64,000 nucleotides of DNA from SHZI01 sp041396045. GTDB taxonomy: Bacteria > Pseudomonadota > Gammaproteobacteria > Steroidobacterales > GCA-2729495. Where the stretch lies: assembly GCA_041396045.1 (NCBI GenBank), contig JAWKZI010000001.1:124001-188000 (forward strand). The letters are read 5' to 3'. A program made the position numbers and the translations under genes. Shown piece after piece: positions 35,510 through 44,043 of the stretch. The number at the start of each line of letters is the position of its first letter. The stretch's first letter is position 1. Below the pieces are notes generated by a model that saw nothing but the letters and a program-made list of their open reading frames with translations, did not search any database and was not told the DNA's origin.

Positions 35510-36040
35510 ATGTCTGGCAACATTTCACGGCCTCGCGAGGGGGATTCCGACGCGCACACTTTCGAGCTTCGGCCGACCTCCCTTACGCCTCGGGCCACCG
35601 TCTGGTTTTACGGTTCACCGGTGGTTCTGATGCTGGCTATTGCGCTCGCGTACACAGCGGTCGGTTTTTGGCCGGTGCTGCCGTTCGCAGGTGCAGAAGC
35701 AGTGATGCTGTATGTGGTTGTTTCCATCGTGCAGCGGCGAGCCAGGGCCCGGGAATATATCCGGGTTGATGACTCTACGGTCGTGGTCGAGAAAGTCGCA
35801 CCCGGCCGGCGAGGCACGATGCGCCGGGTCGCCTATGCGTTCAAGCGGCCCTGGACGCGAATCGAATTGCGGCGCAACCGGCCTGCCTTGTGGGCCAGCC
35901 AGTTGCTGATTCGGTCGCAGGGCAAGGTGATAGAGATAGGTGCGTTCCTGACTGACAGTGAACGTGAAGGACTGGGAAAGCGGCTTAAGGCGGTGCTGGA
36001 AGAAGCTGTACCCGCCGAACCTGATGGGAAAAATGACTGA
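35510..36040 (+). CDS. DUF2244 family membrane protein
   Basis: 176 residues from ATG 35510. Two adjacent transmembrane helices (about 36-75, GSPVVLMLAIALAYTAVGFWPVLPFAGAEAVMLYVVVSI) precede a cytoplasmic beta-rich domain with the family pattern YIRVDDSTVVVEK and RIELRRNRPALWASQLLIRSQGKVIEIGAFLTDSERE. DUF2244 genes commonly precede the cytochrome oxidase operon in proteobacteria. Its stop overlaps the coxB start. Function unknown, possibly oxidase assembly. Confidence 0.88.
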   Translation: MSGNISRPREGDSDAHTFELRPTSLTPRATVWFYGSPVVLMLAIALAYTAVGFWPVLPFAGAEAVMLYVVVSIVQRRARAREYIRVDDSTVVVEKVAPGRRGTMRRVAYAFKRPWTRIELRRNRPALWASQLLIRSQGKVIEIGAFLTDSEREGLGKRLKAVLEEAVPAEPDGKND

Positions 36041-36869
36041 CATGCACGATCTTCTGACCAAGGTTTGTCGCCGACTTCCGGCTACGGTATCCACGCTGCT
36101 TGCACTGCTGCTCACCAGCCCTGCATACGCCGACTGGAAGCTGAACATGACGCGTGGCGTTACGTCCACGGCCAATGAAGCCTACGACCTGCATATGCTG
36201 GGGCTGTGGGTCTCCACGATTGCCGGCGTCATCGTATTTGCCGTCATCATTTACGCCATGGTGGCCTTTCGCAAATCGAAGGGTGCCGTTCCCGCCACGT
36301 TTACCCACAGCACCAAGGCCGAAGTAATCTGGACCACGATTCCGGCTCTGGTTCTGGTGTTTCTCGTTTACGAGACAGCGCCTGCACTGATCCGCCTCGA
36401 CGACACCCGCAATTCGGGAATGACCCTCAAGATCACGGGCTATCAGTGGAAGTGGCAATACGAGTACATGGGTACCGACTATTCCTTCTTCAGTACGCTG
36501 ACCGAGAGCAGCAATGCAGCCCGCCAGCTGAACTCCGGCATAGATCCCGCCAGTGTCGAGCACTATCTGCTTGATGTGGACAACCCGCTGGTTCTTCCGG
36601 TGGGCGTCAAGATCCGCTACCTGCTGACCGCAAACGATGTACTGCATGCCTGGTGGGTGCCGGCTTTCGGAATCAAGAAAGACGCGGTCCCTGGCTATAT
36701 CAATGAAGGCTGGTTCAAGGTGGACGAACCCGGCATTTACCGCGGGCAGTGTGCCGAACTGTGCGGCAAGGACCATGGCTTCATGCCGATCGTGGTCCAT
36801 GCGGTACCCAAAGATGAGTTTGATGCCTGGCTGGCTTCCAAAAAGACGCCTGCCGTAGCCGCCAATTGA
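36033..36869 (+). CDS. coxB: Cytochrome c oxidase subunit II
   Basis: 278 residues from ATG 36033, which overlaps the DUF2244 stop; ATG 36042 is an alternative. Signal peptide (LPATVSTLLALLLTSPAYA), two transmembrane helices (about 50-75 and 95-115), then the periplasmic cupredoxin domain. The dinuclear CuA site is complete: the upstream His in LHAWWVPAFG and CAELCGKDHGFM supply the Cys, His, Glu and Met ligands. It receives electrons from cytochrome c. No fused cytochrome c domain. Confidence 0.96.
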   Translation: MTDMHDLLTKVCRRLPATVSTLLALLLTSPAYADWKLNMTRGVTSTANEAYDLHMLGLWVSTIAGVIVFAVIIYAMVAFRKSKGAVPATFTHSTKAEVIWTTIPALVLVFLVYETAPALIRLDDTRNSGMTLKITGYQWKWQYEYMGTDYSFFSTLTESSNAARQLNSGIDPASVEHYLLDVDNPLVLPVGVKIRYLLTANDVLHAWWVPAFGIKKDAVPGYINEGWFKVDEPGIYRGQCAELCGKDHGFMPIVVHAVPKDEFDAWLASKKTPAVAAN

Positions 36870-36895
36870 CGCCAGCCGAATCCGGAGCAACCGCG

Positions 36896-38487
36896 ATGAG
36901 CACCACGACACACGATCACACCCAGCATGACGCCAGCCACGACGATCACGGCCCCCGCAAGGGCTGGACTCGCTGGCTGTTTACGACCAACCACAAAGAC
37001 ATCGGAACGATGTATCTGGTGTTTGCCCTGATCATGCTCTTTATCGGTGGCGCGATGGCCATGATCATCCGCCTTGAGCTGTTTCAACCTGGCCTGCAGT
37101 TTGTCCATCCGGACTTTTTCAACCAGATGACCACATTGCATGCCTTGATCATGCTCTTCGGCATGATCATGCCGGCCTTCGTCGGTTTCGCGAACTGGAT
37201 GATTCCGTTGATGATCGGCGCGCCAGACATGGCCTTGCCGCGCCTTAACAACTGGTCGTTCTGGATTCTGCCTTTTGCAACCGGTCTGCTGCTCTCAACC
37301 CTGTTTATGGACGGCGGTGCACCGGCCGGTGGCTGGACCATGTATCCACCGCTGATGCTGCAAACAGGCAACTCGTTCCCGTTTGCGATTTTTGCCGTTC
37401 ATCTGCTCGGCATGTCGTCCATTCTCGGTTCGATCAACATCATCGTGACCATCATGAACATGCGGGCACCCGGCATGACGCTGCTCAAGATGCCGATGTT
37501 CGTCTGGACCTGGCTGATTACCGCCTACCTGCTGATCGCGGCAATGCCGGTGCTGGCTGGTGGCGTCACCATGCTGCTGACCGACCAGTTCTTCGGCACA
37601 AGCTTCTTCCAGGCCGCGGGCGGCGGTGACCCGGTGCTGTTCCAGCACATTTTCTGGTCTTCGGACACCCGGAGGTGTACATCATCATCCTGCCGGCTTT
37701 CGGCATCATCTCGCAGATCATCCCGACCTTTTCACGCAAGCCGCTGTTTGGCTACACGGCCATGGTCTATGCAACAGCTGCCATCGGCTTTCTGTCCTTC
37801 ATCGTGTGGGCTCACCACATGTTTACCGTGGGCATGCCGCTTGCTGGCGAAATGTTCTTCATGATGTCGACGATGCTCATTGCCATCCCGACGGCGGTGA
37901 AGGTCTTCAACTGGACAGCGACCATGTGGCGCGGCTCGCTCAGCTTCGAAACGCCAATGCTCTTCGCCATCGCGTTCCTGTTCCTGTTCACGATCGGCGG
38001 GTTCTCCGGCCTGATGGTGGCCATCGCTCCGGCTGACTTCCAGTATCACGACACCTACTTCGTCGTTGCTCACTTCCACTACGTACTGGTGCCGGGCGCG
38101 CTTTTCGGTGCCCTGGGCGGTGCGTACTACTGGTTGCCGAAGTGGACTGGCCACATGTACGACGAGAGGCTCGGCAAGATCCACTTCTGGCTGTCGGCCA
38201 TCATGGTCAACGTCCTGTTTTTCCCGCAGCACTTCCTCGGACTTGCCGGTATGCCGCGGCGGATCCCGGACTATGCGGTGCAGTTTGCCGACTGGAACAT
38301 GGTCTCCAGTCTCGGAGGCTTCGGCTTTGGCCTGTCGCAGCTTTTGTTCGCCTACATTGTGATCAAGACCGTTCGCGGCGGTCGCAAGGCCACGGCAGAA
38401 GTCTGGGATCATCCCGAAGGCCTGGAGTGGACTGTGCCGTCGCCAGCACCGCACCACACCTTTGACGTGGCACCAGTCATCAAATGA
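36896..38487 (+). CDS. coxA: Cytochrome c oxidase subunit I (frameshifted in this sequence)
   Basis: About 530 residues once one base is restored. The first frame (36896-37864) encodes twelve-helix heme-copper oxidase sequence up to QHIFW. It then shifts at 37655-37660, where TGGTCTTCGGA should read TGGTTCTTCGGA (W-F-F-G-H-P-E-V-Y). The second frame supplies HPEVYIIILPAFG, the CuB histidines WAHHMF, the K-channel region and HDTYFVVAHFHYV with heme a/a3 ligands. A single missing T in a TT pair explains it. As the oxidase core is highly conserved on both sides, a sequencing error is far likelier than a true lesion. Confidence 0.93.
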
Positions 38488-38630
38488 CCGTGCATCACGA
38501 AACTGGCGCAGAGCCCGACACCTCCCTGCTGGCGACGCAGCGGCGCCGTGCCCGACGCACTGCACTGCTGCTCGGCTTTCTGGCACTGTGTCTGTACCTG
38601 GGGTTCATTGTGTCCACCGGGCTGCGATGA
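38484..38630 (+). CDS. Small single-helix membrane protein of the cytochrome oxidase cluster
   Basis: 48 residues (MTVHHETGAEPDTSLLATQR...) with one C-terminal transmembrane helix (TALLLGFLALCLYLGFIVST) preceded by an RRRARR patch, giving an N-in orientation. The ATG overlaps the coxA stop (ATGA), so translation is coupled. Small proteins of this shape sit between coxA and ctaG in many gammaproteobacteria and are thought to aid oxidase assembly. A 70-bp gap to ctaG follows. Confidence 0.75.
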   Translation: MTVHHETGAEPDTSLLATQRRRARRTALLLGFLALCLYLGFIVSTGLR

Positions 38631-38700
38631 TGGTCGCCAGCAAACGAACGACCTGCGGTAGTCATGAAATGAAGCACAACGGATTGCGGATCTGCCTGCG

Positions 38701-39273
38701 ATGAAGATAGCGGGCGAGAAGAACCTGGCACTGCGGCTCAGCGTATTGGCGGTGGCGATGTTCGGCTTCGGCTTTCTGCTGGTGCCGATCTACAACGTCA
38801 TGTGCAAGGTCATCGGCATTGGCGGTCGCCCCAACGCAGTGGCCGCTACTGTCTCCGATACGCGGCCCGACATGAGCCGGCTGGTAACCGTCGAGTTTGT
38901 GACGGTGCTGAACGAGCAGGCGCCGTGGGAATTCCGGCCTAACGTCAGCTCGATCAAGGTGCATCCCGGCGAGCTCTACGACACCACATTTTTTGCCCGC
39001 AACCTGACCGATGCGGTACTGGTGGCCACCGCAGTGCCCAGCATTGCACCGGCGCAGGCGGCCAAGCACTTCATCAAGACCCAGTGTTTCTGCTTTACCG
39101 AACAGGATTTCACGCCCAATGAAGGGCGCGACATGGGCGTACAGTTCATGGTCGACAAGGATCTGCCGAAGTACATTGACCGTGTCACCCTGTCCTACAC
39201 GTTCTTTGTCAATCGGCAGGCAACTGCCAAACTGGCTGCTGCCAAGACCGACACCCCGGCCGACAGCACCTGA
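38701..39273 (+). CDS. ctaG: Cytochrome c oxidase assembly protein CtaG/Cox11
   Basis: 190 residues. One N-terminal transmembrane helix (about 10-32) and a periplasmic Ig-like domain. The copper-binding CFCF motif lies in HFIKTQCFCFTEQDF, with the additional conserved Cys in IYNVMCKVIG. It delivers copper to the CuB site of subunit I. Flanked by the small membrane protein and coxC. Confidence 0.95.
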   Translation: MKIAGEKNLALRLSVLAVAMFGFGFLLVPIYNVMCKVIGIGGRPNAVAATVSDTRPDMSRLVTVEFVTVLNEQAPWEFRPNVSSIKVHPGELYDTTFFARNLTDAVLVATAVPSIAPAQAAKHFIKTQCFCFTEQDFTPNEGRDMGVQFMVDKDLPKYIDRVTLSYTFFVNRQATAKLAAAKTDTPADST

Positions 39274-39339
39274 ATTCAATTCACACGCATTCCATTTTCA
39301 CGTCATCTGATCAATCGATTGGCCCAGGAAAGTAACGGC

Positions 39340-40206
39340 ATGGCTCACGCAGAAAAGAAATACTTCATTCCCCATGACGCGCACTGGCCGCTGCTTGGGT
39401 CCGTCGGACTTTTCACCGGCTTTGTCGGCTTTTCACACTGGCTCAACGACGGGTCCGCCGGGCCGATCGCCCTGGTGGGCCTGGCGATCGTGTTTACGAT
39501 GATGTTTCTGTGGTTTGGCGAGGTGATTCGCGAGAGCGAGGCCGGCGCCTACAACAGCCAGGTCGACCGGTCATTCCGCATGGGCATGATGTGGTTCATC
39601 CTGTCCGAGGTCATGTTTTTCGCCTGTTTCTTTGGCGCCCTGTTCTACGCGCGGCAGCTATCGCTACCGTGGCTTGGCGGGGAAGGCACCAAGACCGCCA
39701 CCAACTTTGTCTTGTGGCCGGGATTCGAAGATACCTGGCCGTCGAGCGGACCGGCCGAAATTGGCGGTAAATTCGAAATCATGGGTCCGTGGGGCATTCC
39801 GGCCCTCAACACTGCGATCCTGCTGACCAGCGGCGTCACCCTGACGATTGCTCATCATGCGCTGAAGGCCAATCGCCGTGGCATGCTGAACCTCTTTCTG
39901 GGCCTGACCGTCCTGCTCGGCTTCATCTTTCTGGGCTTTCAGGCCTATGAGTACACTCACGCCTATACCGAGCTGAACCTGAAGCTCAGCACCGCAGGTA
40001 TCTACGGCAGCACTTTCTTCATGTTGACCGGCTTTCACGGCCTGCACGTCACCATTGGCGCCATCATGCTGACGGTGATTTTGATACGCTGCCTGCGGGG
40101 TCACTTCACGCCCAGCCGACACTTCGCCTTTGAGGGCGTGGCGTGGTACTGGCATTTCGTGGACGTCGTCTGGCTGGGATTGTTTATCTTCGTCTACTGG
40201 CTCTGA
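39340..40206 (+). CDS. coxC: Cytochrome c oxidase subunit III
   Basis: 288 residues from ATG 39340 (MAHAEKKYFIPHDAHWPLLGS), with GGAAAG about ten bases upstream. Seven transmembrane helices with the signature residues SEVMFFACFFGALFYAR and LTGFHGLHVTIGAIML and a C-terminal FEGVAWYWHFVDVVWLGLFIFVYWL. It stabilises the oxidase and contributes to proton uptake. The opposite-strand DUF2909 remnant follows 14 bp later. Confidence 0.96.
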   Translation: MAHAEKKYFIPHDAHWPLLGSVGLFTGFVGFSHWLNDGSAGPIALVGLAIVFTMMFLWFGEVIRESEAGAYNSQVDRSFRMGMMWFILSEVMFFACFFGALFYARQLSLPWLGGEGTKTATNFVLWPGFEDTWPSSGPAEIGGKFEIMGPWGIPALNTAILLTSGVTLTIAHHALKANRRGMLNLFLGLTVLLGFIFLGFQAYEYTHAYTELNLKLSTAGIYGSTFFMLTGFHGLHVTIGAIMLTVILIRCLRGHFTPSRHFAFEGVAWYWHFVDVVWLGLFIFVYWL

Positions 40207-40219
40207 TAACGCGCCGCGC

Positions 40220-40424
40220 CTACGGCACCAGGCCGTGTGGCTGGATGGCGCCCATGCGCCAGGCCACCAGCAGGACCAGAAGAGGAGTACCGACAACGAG
40301 ACCCGGATGGTCAGGGCGCGCAGCAGGCGCCGCGAATCACCCTGGTCCTTGTTCAGGAAGAACAGGCCGGAAAAGAGCTGACCAGGATGGCCACGAGCAA
40401 CGGCAGCACCAGCGCCTTGATCAT
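40220..40424 (-). pseudogene. DUF2909 (twin-helix membrane protein), frameshifted
   Basis: Reading the minus strand from ATG 40424 gives MIKALVLPLLVAILVSS, then the frame breaks. The remainder (GLFFLNKDQGDSRRLLRALT, then LVLLVAWRMGAIQPHGLVP to the TAG at 40220) is recovered by restoring one base at the A-run 40371-40374 and one near 40279-40284. The two-helix shape with NKDQGDSRRLLRAL in the loop is the DUF2909 pattern, commonly found antisense between coxC and SURF1. Two losses in 205 bp suggest sequence errors rather than decay. Confidence 0.7.
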
Positions 40425-40471
40425 GGTTGCATCATAGCCGCAGACGCGGCTTCTGCAGATACCAACCCACG

Positions 40472-41287
40472 ATGAACCCCAGTCACGCGACCGGCCCCGG
40501 CGCGGTCAAAGCCGGTGAACTCGCCTCATTCCGGCGGCGCGCGATGGCCTGGCTGTCGCCGTGGTGGAGCCTTCCTCTGGTGCTGGTCGGGGTTGGCATT
40601 GGTTGCACGGCCGGGGTCTGGCAACTGCACCGGATGGCCGAGAAGCAGCAACTCGAGGCCAGTTTCAGTGCCGGTGGTTCGGGAGAGGCCACGGACAAGG
40701 TGTTGCATCACCTGGTATCGGACGCCGATGCAGCGGCATACCGCTATCGGGTACTGCAGATCAGCGGCAATTACGACTCGGACCACCAGGTGCTGCTCGA
40801 CAACATCAGTCATCAGGGCCAACCCGGCTACCAGGTCCTGACCCCGTTTCTTAGCAGCGAGGGGCCGGTGCTGGTCAATCGTGGCTGGGTACCGGCCGAC
40901 GGCGATCGGCGTCGACTGCCGGACATTGCGGTGGGTGAGGGGCCACGCGAGGTTCGCGGCCGGATTGAGCAACTGCCACGACCGGGCCTGGTGCTAGGCG
41001 CCAGTCCGCCACCGGCAGACGGTAGCTGGCCTCGACGATTGCTGTTTCCCACCACAGCCGAAATCAGCGCACAGATTGATCCGCGCGGCGGCGTCGTGCT
41101 GCATGACTATCAGTTGTTGCTGAATGCCACCGACAGCGACGGCTTTGTGCGTGACTGGCAGCCAGGCGGCATGCGCGCATCACGTCACCTCGCCTACGCC
41201 GTACAATGGTTCGGTCTGGCGATCACCGCCATCGTGATCTACCTCGTGCTCAAACTTCGACGTACCGACGACAGGACCGCAAAGTGA
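40472..41287 (+). CDS. SURF1 family cytochrome oxidase biogenesis protein
   Basis: 271 residues. Two transmembrane helices flank a periplasmic domain: N-terminal (about 30-50, LPLVLVGVGIGCTAGVWQL) and C-terminal (WFGLAITAIVIYLVLKL). Family marks are WQLHRMAEKQ, the strands YRVLQISGNYDSDHQVLLDN, QPGYQVLTPF, VLVNRGWVP, and HLAYAVQWFGLA. SURF1 proteins help insert heme a into subunit I. The gene following overlaps its stop by four bases. Confidence 0.92.
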   Translation: MNPSHATGPGAVKAGELASFRRRAMAWLSPWWSLPLVLVGVGIGCTAGVWQLHRMAEKQQLEASFSAGGSGEATDKVLHHLVSDADAAAYRYRVLQISGNYDSDHQVLLDNISHQGQPGYQVLTPFLSSEGPVLVNRGWVPADGDRRRLPDIAVGEGPREVRGRIEQLPRPGLVLGASPPPADGSWPRRLLFPTTAEISAQIDPRGGVVLHDYQLLLNATDSDGFVRDWQPGGMRASRHLAYAVQWFGLAITAIVIYLVLKLRRTDDRTAK

Positions 41288-41865
41288 CCAACCCGCCCCG
41301 CAAGAGCCGCCTCGTTCTGGTGCTGATGTCCCTGCTGTTTTTCGGCCCGCTGATGGTCGCTATTGGGATCTATTACGGAGGCGATGGCCAGTGGCGGCCC
41401 TCCGGCACGGTCGCTCACGGCATCCTTTTGAGTCCACCGCCATCGCTGCCGGCTGGCGAAATGGAACTGTCCGGCGGCACGACCACCGACTTCTACACAA
41501 AGTGGTCGCTGCTGTACGTCGGTGACGGTGATTGCGACTCCGTCTGCAAGGAGGCACTTTATCAGACGCGGCAGGTGCGCCGGGCACTTGGCAAGGAGAT
41601 GTCGCGCGTCCAGCGTTTGTTCGTTTCAACGGGCAAGGCGCCTGACGCCGGCTTTCTGGCCGCAAATCAGCCTGATTTGCTGGTGATCGCAGATGGCGTG
41701 CCAGCACGCGATCGCGTTCTGGCGGCACTGGGCACTTACGCCGCGGGCGATGTGTACATCGCCGACCCGCTGGGCAATCTGATATTGCGGTTTCCGGCCG
41801 GGACTTCAATGAAAAACATGCATGCAGACCTGCAGTTGTTGCTCAAGGCCTCCCAAATTGGCTAA
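41284..41865 (+). CDS. Membrane-anchored thioredoxin-like protein of the oxidase cluster
   Basis: 193 residues from a GTG overlapping the SURF1 stop. One N-terminal helix (about 10-30) anchors a periplasmic domain: WSLLYVGDGDCDSVCKEALYQTRQVRRALGKEMSRVQRLFVS, then LVIADG..., then YIADPLGNLILRFP. The order and the CxxxC resemble Sco-type copper chaperones, although the family signature is weak and the distal histidine is not obvious. It is a common unnamed member of gammaproteobacterial oxidase clusters. A role in copper or thiol chemistry of CuA is inference. Confidence 0.75.
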   Translation: MTNPPRKSRLVLVLMSLLFFGPLMVAIGIYYGGDGQWRPSGTVAHGILLSPPPSLPAGEMELSGGTTTDFYTKWSLLYVGDGDCDSVCKEALYQTRQVRRALGKEMSRVQRLFVSTGKAPDAGFLAANQPDLLVIADGVPARDRVLAALGTYAAGDVYIADPLGNLILRFPAGTSMKNMHADLQLLLKASQIG

Positions 41866-41934
41866 GTCGCTTCCACGGGTCGGACGTCCGGACCAACGGA
41901 AGGACCAACGGAAAGACTGGCAGGGCGGTAAACC

Positions 41935-43171
41935 ATGCGCCTGAATCTGGTGACCTGGTACCGGCGTTGCCTCTGGACCGGCACGGCTCTGGTCCTCGTC
42001 GTGATTGTGCTCGGTGCCTACGTGCGCCTGTCTGACGCCGGACTCGGCTGCCCGGACTGGCCCGGCTGTTACGGCCATCTGGTCCTGCCCGGCGACAGCG
42101 CAAGCCGCACGGCTGCCCAGTCGGCATTCCCCGAGCGGGAACTGCATGCGGGCAAGGCGTGGCGTGAAATGATCCATCGCTACGCCGCCAGCACCCTGGG
42201 ATTGATCATCGTGCTGGTCGCCGCTTTGGCCTGGCTGAATCGTCGCTCGGCCCGGCAACCGGTGGTGTTACCCCTGGTGCTCCTGGGCGTGGTGATTTTT
42301 CAGGGCATGCTCGGGATGTGGACCGTCACCTTGCTGCTGAAGCCCCTGATCGTCATGGGCCACCTGCTTGGCGGATTGACTACCCTGGGATTACTGGCCT
42401 GGCTGCTGCTGGAAGAGCGCCGGCGCAACGCCGACCGTGAGCGGCGCCGTATAGCCTGGCCGGTTGCCGTCGGCCTGCTGGTGCTGATCGCGCAGATCTC
42501 CCTGGGTGGCTGGACCAGCTCGAACTACGCCGCGCTGGCCTGCACTGATCTGCCCACTTGTCAGGGTCAGTGGTGGCCCGCCGAAGCCGATTGGCGCGAA
42601 GCTTTTGTGCTCTGGCGCGGCCTGGGCATCAACTATGAATACGGCGTGCTGGATGCTCCGGCCCGCGTTGCCATCCATTTCACGCACCGCATGGGCGCGA
42701 TGCTGACGCTGGCGGTGCTGGTGATCGTGGCCTTGTGGGCACGGCGGCGGATGCCGGCACGAGGCGTGCAACGTGCCTCACTGCTGGTGTTTATTGGCTG
42801 CGTAGATTCCGCAAGTCAGTTCCGCGCCAGCATCGTTCGGTTCGGCATGCCGCTATTCTGGCGACGGCCCACAACGGTGTCGCCGCCCTGCTGTGTTGCT
42901 GGCAATGATCAATCTGCTGCACGCCACCTCCTTCCGGAACGCACCGCGCTTTGGCTTCGAGGATCTGATGCAGGTGCCGGGTCCGCGCACGATCGCGGCT
43001 GCACTGTTCGCCGTCGGTGCACTTGCCTGGCTGCAGAGTCATCAGCGCGACGCGCCGCCAGCGACGACCACTTCGCCAACGGGGCCGGGCCAGCGGCTGC
43101 AATCGACGGACCGCGTGCGGGCTCGTCGGTCATGCCACCACTCACGTCAAAACCGGCACCAAAAAATATAG
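41935..43171 (+). pseudogene. ctaA: Heme A synthase CtaA/Cox15, multiply frameshifted
   Basis: The first 285 or so residues read cleanly: IVLGAYVRLSDAGLGCPDWPGCYG, EMIHRYAASTLG with a heme-ligand His, GMLGMWTVTLLLKP, GHLLGGL, GGWTSSNYAALACTDLPTCQG, and IHFTHRMGAML. After LLVFIG the frame breaks. LATAHNGVAALL resumes at 42861 in another frame, and AMINLLHATSF at about 42900 in a third. Each step is equivalent to one lost base (about 42805-42845, 42853-42859 and 42891-42898). The stop at 43171 belongs to the third frame and is uncertain. Heme A synthase oxidises heme O; heme O synthase (ctaB) is not seen nearby. Confidence 0.78.
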
Positions 43172-43995
43172 CCACAGCTCGGGAGGGACCCCGGGCGAAA
43201 CCGCCAGCAGAGGATTCAGCGATACAACTGGCAAGGCGCAGCGCTCTGGTCAGCGCACTTGCCCGCAACGGCCTGGATGCGGAACGAGCCATCGCCCGCT
43301 ACCTGGCCTGGCGAGCCGCACACGGTTTCACCGGGCCCGATCCATTGACGGCACTGCGTGGCGAAGGCCCGGTCGATGTCTACACGTCCATGGACCAGGC
43401 TACCTTGAAGTTGCTGGCCGATGGCGGTGACCGTGGCGCCATGCAGGCCTATGCCGACAGTATCAAGATCACCAATCCGAATATGGCGCTGAGCTACTAC
43501 GCTGGCGCCAGCCGCCTCGGGTCCGTGGCCGCCGCCGGGCGTATAGCGGATCTCCTCGGGATGAGCGACAGCCTGGCGGCAAGCCCGGGCTGGACCGGTC
43601 GCGATCCCCGTCAGGAATCGCTGGCCTGGACGCTCGCATCAATCCGGCAGTACGGCCCGATGGCCGTCACACCGGCCGGCCTGGCCCGGGTCGAAGGGCT
43701 GGTCTACAGCAAGAACCAGAGTCGTCAGCTTGCGGTTTGTGGTCAGTCCCTGGCGATCCTGGCAGACCAGGTCGCCGCGCAAGGCTCCACGCTCGCCGGG
43801 TCGCCGTCTGGCGTGTCCGGAGCATCAGACCTGCCGCCGTTTTTCGTCACCGAGCGAAATCTCTACGAGCGATTACCCTGCCGGGACACGGTTGCCCCGG
43901 TAACGCCACCCCGGGCGCTTGAGGGCTGCACGGCCAATGCCGCCGTCGACACTGCAAAAGAGCCGGTAGATCTGTGGATCTGCCCGAACGGCTAG
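43132..43995 (+). CDS. Hypothetical protein with Sel1-like repeat region
   Basis: 287 residues from ATG 43132 (MPPLTSKPAPKNIATAREG). It shares a frame with ctaA, which would make a false 686-residue fusion. A basic, proline-rich start without a clear signal peptide is followed by a helical region. ADGGDRGAMQAYADSI and NPNMALSYYAGASRLGSVAAAGRIADLL fit the Sel1/TPR spacing of paired helices. The C-terminus has several cysteines (LPCRDT, EGCTAN, WICPNG). Function unknown; cotranscription with ctaA and uvrD is possible. Confidence 0.6.
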   Translation: MPPLTSKPAPKNIATAREGPRAKPPAEDSAIQLARRSALVSALARNGLDAERAIARYLAWRAAHGFTGPDPLTALRGEGPVDVYTSMDQATLKLLADGGDRGAMQAYADSIKITNPNMALSYYAGASRLGSVAAAGRIADLLGMSDSLAASPGWTGRDPRQESLAWTLASIRQYGPMAVTPAGLARVEGLVYSKNQSRQLAVCGQSLAILADQVAAQGSTLAGSPSGVSGASDLPPFFVTERNLYERLPCRDTVAPVTPPRALEGCTANAAVDTAKEPVDLWICPNG

Positions 43996-44043
43996 ATTGG
44001 CTCAGGGGATCAAACAGTGAAGCTGCTAGACTCGTCCGCCGCC

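Noticed and set aside
38627..38704. 25-codon frame between the small membrane protein and ctaG
   Set aside because: Starts inside the previous stop, no membrane helix or family pattern, no ribosome-binding site; probably chance.
41935..43995. Single 686-residue fusion of CtaA with a Sel1-like protein
   Set aside because: The middle third has no CtaA features, whereas the missing CtaA helices are found in the other two frames. The C-terminal part has its own ATG at 43132. The fusion is an artefact of frameshifts.
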